This document shows, in pieces, positions 5,493 through 7,778 of a DNA stretch of 7,778 bases; position 1 is the first letter of the stretch, and each line of letters opens with the position of its first letter. The stretch spans positions 1 to 7,778 of the forward strand of contig CAZQVV010000124.1 of assembly GCA_964596835.1 (NCBI GenBank), given 5' to 3'. A program made the translations under genes and the position numbers. The notes beneath the pieces are model-generated. The model saw only the letters and a program-made list of their open reading frames with translations. It ran no database searches and was not told the origin of the DNA. The DNA is from JAADGZ01 sp964596835 (GTDB taxonomy: Bacteria > Pseudomonadota > Gammaproteobacteria > UBA6429 > Thiohalophilaceae).

Positions 5493-6133
5493 TCATGATC
5501 TTCTTTTGAGCCGCGCCGGGTCAGCGGGTTGCGAGTGCAGTATGGTGCAAAATCATAATCAATAAAGCGCTGCATCAGATGCGCGTCGCGCTCAGGATGG
5601 ATGCCCAGCCGGGTGGTCTGGATGGTGTGTGATGGCCGCTCACCCGCGTCCTCGAAATAAAAAAGTTGGGGATCAAAGGTTTTCTGGTTCCAGTCTTTGA
5701 CCTTGAGATCCAGCGAACGGCACAGCAGGGTTTGTCCAGCACAGAGCTTTTCCTTCTTGCGCAGTTGTTCACTGCCTTTAACGGGGTTGAGTTTTTGCAT
5801 GATGGTCAGATTGGCAGGCGGTGACTGGTGGTCAAGCCAGGGGAAACCGGATTTGATCAGCACCGCATTGCCTTTACCTTTGGCGCTTAAATTCAAAGAA
5901 TCACTGCCGCGGGCATAATACATGTAAATCGTTCCGGCGGGCATGAACATGGCCTTGCGTTTTTCCGTATAACCCAGCGAGGAATGGCTCCCTTTCTCAT
6001 GTAGATAGTAGGCCTCGGTCTCGATGATACGGCAGGCCAACCAGGTGTTTTTATAACGCCGTCGGATTACCTTGCCCAGCAGGGCACGGGCAAGCATGCA
6101 GGCGTCGCGGTTAAAAAAAGAAGCTTTCAGCAT
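5477..6133 (-). CDS. AAG/MPG-family 3-methyladenine DNA glycosylase, divergent subtype
   Basis: A 218-residue protein of the alkyladenine DNA glycosylase family (Pur_DNA_glyco), monofunctional enzymes that excise 3-methyladenine, hypoxanthine and related damaged purines. It begins with ARALLGKVI and the signature RIIETEAY (35-42). By alignment with human AAG by eye, Glu40 is the general-base Glu125, Tyr42 is Tyr127, His50 is probably His136 after a one-residue deletion, and Asn81 is Asn169. MFMPAGTIYMYYARGSDSLN (62-81) matches human MFMKPGTLYVYIIYGMYFCMN, but the DNA-intercalating Tyr162 position is Arg75 and the segment is one residue shorter. The C-terminal TTRLGIHPERD and NPLTRRG also fit. 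The frame is open to a TTG at 6199, but the ATG at 6133 fits family N termini and lies downstream of a promoter whose -35 covers that TTG. The ribosome site is weak (AGCGGG abutting the ATG). Confidence 0.88.
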   Translation of the reverse strand: MLKASFFNRDACMLARALLGKVIRRRYKNTWLACRIIETEAYYLHEKGSHSSLGYTEKRKAMFMPAGTIYMYYARGSDSLNLSAKGKGNAVLIKSGFPWLDHQSPPANLTIMQKLNPVKGSEQLRKKEKLCAGQTLLCRSLDLKVKDWNQKTFDPQLFYFEDAGERPSHTIQTTRLGIHPERDAHLMQRFIDYDFAPYCTRNPLTRRGSKEDHDYFIS

Positions 6134-6170
6134 CCCGCTTATTTTATCGGTATATAAAGAAAGATAAAGC

Positions 6171-6199
6171 AGAATATCGTGGTCTCTAATTAACTTCAA
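6171..6199 (-). promoter_or_regulatory. Candidate sigma-70 promoter of the DNA glycosylase gene
   Basis: On the minus strand TTGAAG (6199-6194) and TATTCT (6176-6171) are separated by exactly 17 bases, each matching the consensus at four of six positions. Transcription would begin near 6164, about 31 bases before the ATG at 6133. The TTG triplet that extends the open frame is part of this -35, which argues against its use as a start codon. The promoter abuts the REP-like inverted repeat at 6200. Confidence 0.4.
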
Positions 6200-6282
6200 T
6201 TGATGGGTTTCCCTTCGGTCTACCCATCCTACGGATGGTTGAAAAAGGCGTAGGATGGGTAGACCGAAGGGAAACCCATCAA
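6200..6282. repeat. REP-like palindrome pair (BIME-like), perfect 34-bp inverted repeat
   Basis: Positions 6200-6233 and 6249-6282 are perfect reverse complements over 34 bp with a 15-base spacer (6234-6248). Each arm is a complete REP-like unit. On the plus strand the right unit has foot GTAG (6250-6253), stem GATGGGT (6254-6260), mini-hairpin CCGAAGG (6264-6270) and closing arm ACCCATC (6274-6280). The left unit is the same sequence on the minus strand, with the GTAG feet of the two units facing each other. The pair lies between the divergent glycosylase and oxidoreductase genes. As RNA from the plus strand it could form a long hairpin ending ten bases before the oxidoreductase ribosome site. 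Confidence 0.9.
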
Positions 6283-6301
6283 CATAAAAACAGGACTCGT
6301 C

Positions 6302-7778
6302 ATGAATTCAGAAAATCGTAAGCTGCCATATCAAAAACCGCGCAAATTTGATCGCAACCTGATTGTCATCGGTGCCGGTGCCGGCGGCCTGGTATCCGCC
6401 TATATTGCCGCCGCGGTCAAAGCAAAAGTCACCCTAATAGAGAAACACCGGATGGGCGGCGACTGTCTCAATACAGGTTGCGTGCCCTCTAAAGCCCTGA
6501 TTCGTTCGGCGCGTTTTTTGGCACAGGCTCGCCGGGCGCGGGAGTTCGGTTTTGACGCCGCTCCGGTTGAGTTCGATTTTGCCCGCATTATGCAGCGTGT
6601 TCAAAGTGTGATTGAGAAGGTCGAGCCGCATGATTCTGTCGAACGCTACACTTCCCTGGGTGTGGACGTGATCGAGGGTGAGGCGAGCGTTCGCTCGCCC
6701 TTTGAAGTTGAAGTTGATGGCCGGACGTTGACGACCCGCAATATTATTATCGCCACGGGTGCGCGGCCTTTTGTGCCGGTCATTCCCGGCCTTGATGAAC
6801 TGGATTACCTGACCTCGGATACCGTCTGGCAATTACGGACGCTGCCGAAGCGTCTGCTGGTACTGGGGGGCGGGCCGATTGGCTGCGAGTTGGCGCAGAG
6901 CTTCGCTCGCTTCGGTGCGGATTCAGGTTCAAAAGTTATCATGGTGCAGCGCGGCGCGCGGCTTATGAACCGGGAAGATGAAAATGTCTCTACCCTGATC
7001 GCCGGACAGTTTGAACGCGAAGGTATCGAGCTATGTTTGAATCACGCGGTCAAAGCGTTCAGACAGGAGGGGGCGCGCAAATATCTTGTTGCCGAACATG
7101 AGGGCCGGACGGTCGAAATCGAATTTGATCAGGCGTTGCTGGCGCTGGGGCGAAGTGCCAATGTCACCGGTTTTGGCCTGGAAGAACTGGGCGTCAAGCT
7201 CAGCTCACGCAAGACTATTGAGGTGAATGAATTCCTGCAAACCAACTATCCTAATATTTACGCCTGTGGTGATGTCGCCGGACCCTACCAGTTCACCCAT
7301 ACCGCTGCGCATCAGGCCTGGTATGCTTCGGTCAACGCGCTCTTTAGCCCATTCAAAAAGTTCCGGGTGGACTATTCCGTGATTCCCTTCGCCACTTTTA
7401 CCGATCCGGAAGTCGCGCGCGTCGGCCTCAATGAGCGTGAAGCCAAAGCACAGGGAATGGCTTACGAGGTCACGCATTATGGGCTGGATGATCTGGATCG
7501 TGCCATTGCGGATGGCGAGGCGCAGGGTTTTATCAAAGTGCTAAGCGTCCCAGGCAAGGATAAAATTCTGGGTGTGACCATTGCCGGTGAACATGCGGGT
7601 GACCTGATAGCCGAGTTTGTCATGGCCATGCGTCACGGACTGGGGCTGAATAAAATTCTGGCCACTATTCATATTTACCCCACCTGGATGGAGGCCAATA
7701 AATTTGCCGCCGGTAACTGGAAAAAAGCCCATGCGCCGACGAAGTTGCTGCAATGGGTCGAACGTTTTCATGGCTGGC
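6302..7778 (+). CDS. FAD/NAD(P) disulfide oxidoreductase, MerA/lipoamide dehydrogenase-like (3' end cut by window)
   Basis: A class I pyridine nucleotide-disulfide oxidoreductase; 492 codons are visible with no stop. Visible parts: the FAD-binding GAGAGG (24-29) with Glu47, the redox-active pair in CLNTGC (Cys55, Cys60) followed by VPSKALI, an IIIATGARP strand, the second dinucleotide fold LGGGPIGCE (188-196), the FAD ribityl motif CGDVAGP (322-328), and the dimerisation domain ending HIYPTWMEANKFAAGNWKKA. It lacks the N-terminal metal-binding domain and the C-terminal vicinal cysteines of true mercuric reductases. The catalytic His before Pro in lipoamide dehydrogenase and glutathione reductase is Tyr459 here, with Glu464 kept. 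I recall close relatives annotated as mercuric reductases, often fused to a TVP38/TMEM64 membrane domain; that domain is absent here. The substrate is unknown. It starts at ATG 6302 with AGGA six bases upstream (6292-6295). The ending GNWKKAHAPTKLLQWVERFH suggests only a few residues are missing. Confidence 0.92.
   Translation, partial: MNSENRKLPYQKPRKFDRNLIVIGAGAGGLVSAYIAAAVKAKVTLIEKHRMGGDCLNTGCVPSKALIRSARFLAQARRAREFGFDAAPVEFDFARIMQRVQSVIEKVEPHDSVERYTSLGVDVIEGEASVRSPFEVEVDGRTLTTRNIIIATGARPFVPVIPGLDELDYLTSDTVWQLRTLPKRLLVLGGGPIGCELAQSFARFGADSGSKVIMVQRGARLMNREDENVSTLIAGQFEREGIELCLNHAVKAFRQEGARKYLVAEHEGRTVEIEFDQALLALGRSANVTGFGLEELGVKLSSRKTIEVNEFLQTNYPNIYACGDVAGPYQFTHTAAHQAWYASVNALFSPFKKFRVDYSVIPFATFTDPEVARVGLNEREAKAQGMAYEVTHYGLDDLDRAIADGEAQGFIKVLSVPGKDKILGVTIAGEHAGDLIAEFVMAMRHGLGLNKILATIHIYPTWMEANKFAAGNWKKAHAPTKLLQWVERFHGW

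Noticed and set aside
6134..6199. N-terminal extension of the glycosylase from a TTG at 6199
   Set aside because: The TTG forms part of a plausible -35 element, and family proteins start near the ATG at 6133.
6302..7778. Naming the oxidoreductase merA or lpd
   Set aside because: The mercury-binding cysteines and HMA domain are missing, and the catalytic His of lipoamide dehydrogenase is replaced by Tyr, so neither name is supported.

Overview
The window looks like chromosomal housekeeping DNA from a gammaproteobacterium. The evidence is the gene order hslV-hslU-DUF971, a HemB of the zinc-independent type known from Pseudomonas, an MlaC/Ttg2D-type lipid-binding protein, and well-conserved HslVU and AroE sequences. 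I see no phage, plasmid, defence island or CRISPR. Seven protein genes account for most of the sequence, and the last is cut by the window edge.

Layout. On the minus strand, read from right to left, are an mlaC-like gene (3400-2720), then hslV (2432-1899), hslU (1875-532) and a DUF971 gene (438-58). On the plus strand are hemB (3493-4512) and aroE (4641-5492). An AAG/MPG-family DNA glycosylase lies on the minus strand (6133-5477), and its 3' end overlaps that of aroE by 16 bp. A FAD/NAD(P) disulfide oxidoreductase resembling MerA and lipoamide dehydrogenase runs rightwards from 6302 and leaves the window after 492 codons, probably only a few residues short of its end.

How the genes work together. 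HslV and HslU form one ATP-dependent protease, and their genes are spaced as an operon. HemB makes porphobilinogen for haem, AroE makes shikimate for aromatic amino acids, the glycosylase removes alkylated bases, and the MlaC-like protein should carry phospholipid across the periplasm. These are independent housekeeping jobs rather than one pathway.

The most interesting non-coding signal is a family of REP-like palindromes in two intergenic regions (2561-2659 and 6200-6282). Each intact copy has a GTAG foot, a 7-bp outer stem and an inner GAA-loop mini-hairpin. The intact copies from the two loci differ at only two positions over 32 nt, and those two positions pair with each other (G-C swapped for C-G), so the change preserves the fold. 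One locus carries a 29-bp tandem expansion. The other carries two copies as a perfect 34-bp inverted repeat just upstream of the oxidoreductase. A different inverted repeat built from CGC-containing 8-9 nt blocks separates hemB from aroE. No obviously new multi-gene system is present; the repeats and the unusual active-site residues in the glycosylase and the oxidoreductase deserve the second look.
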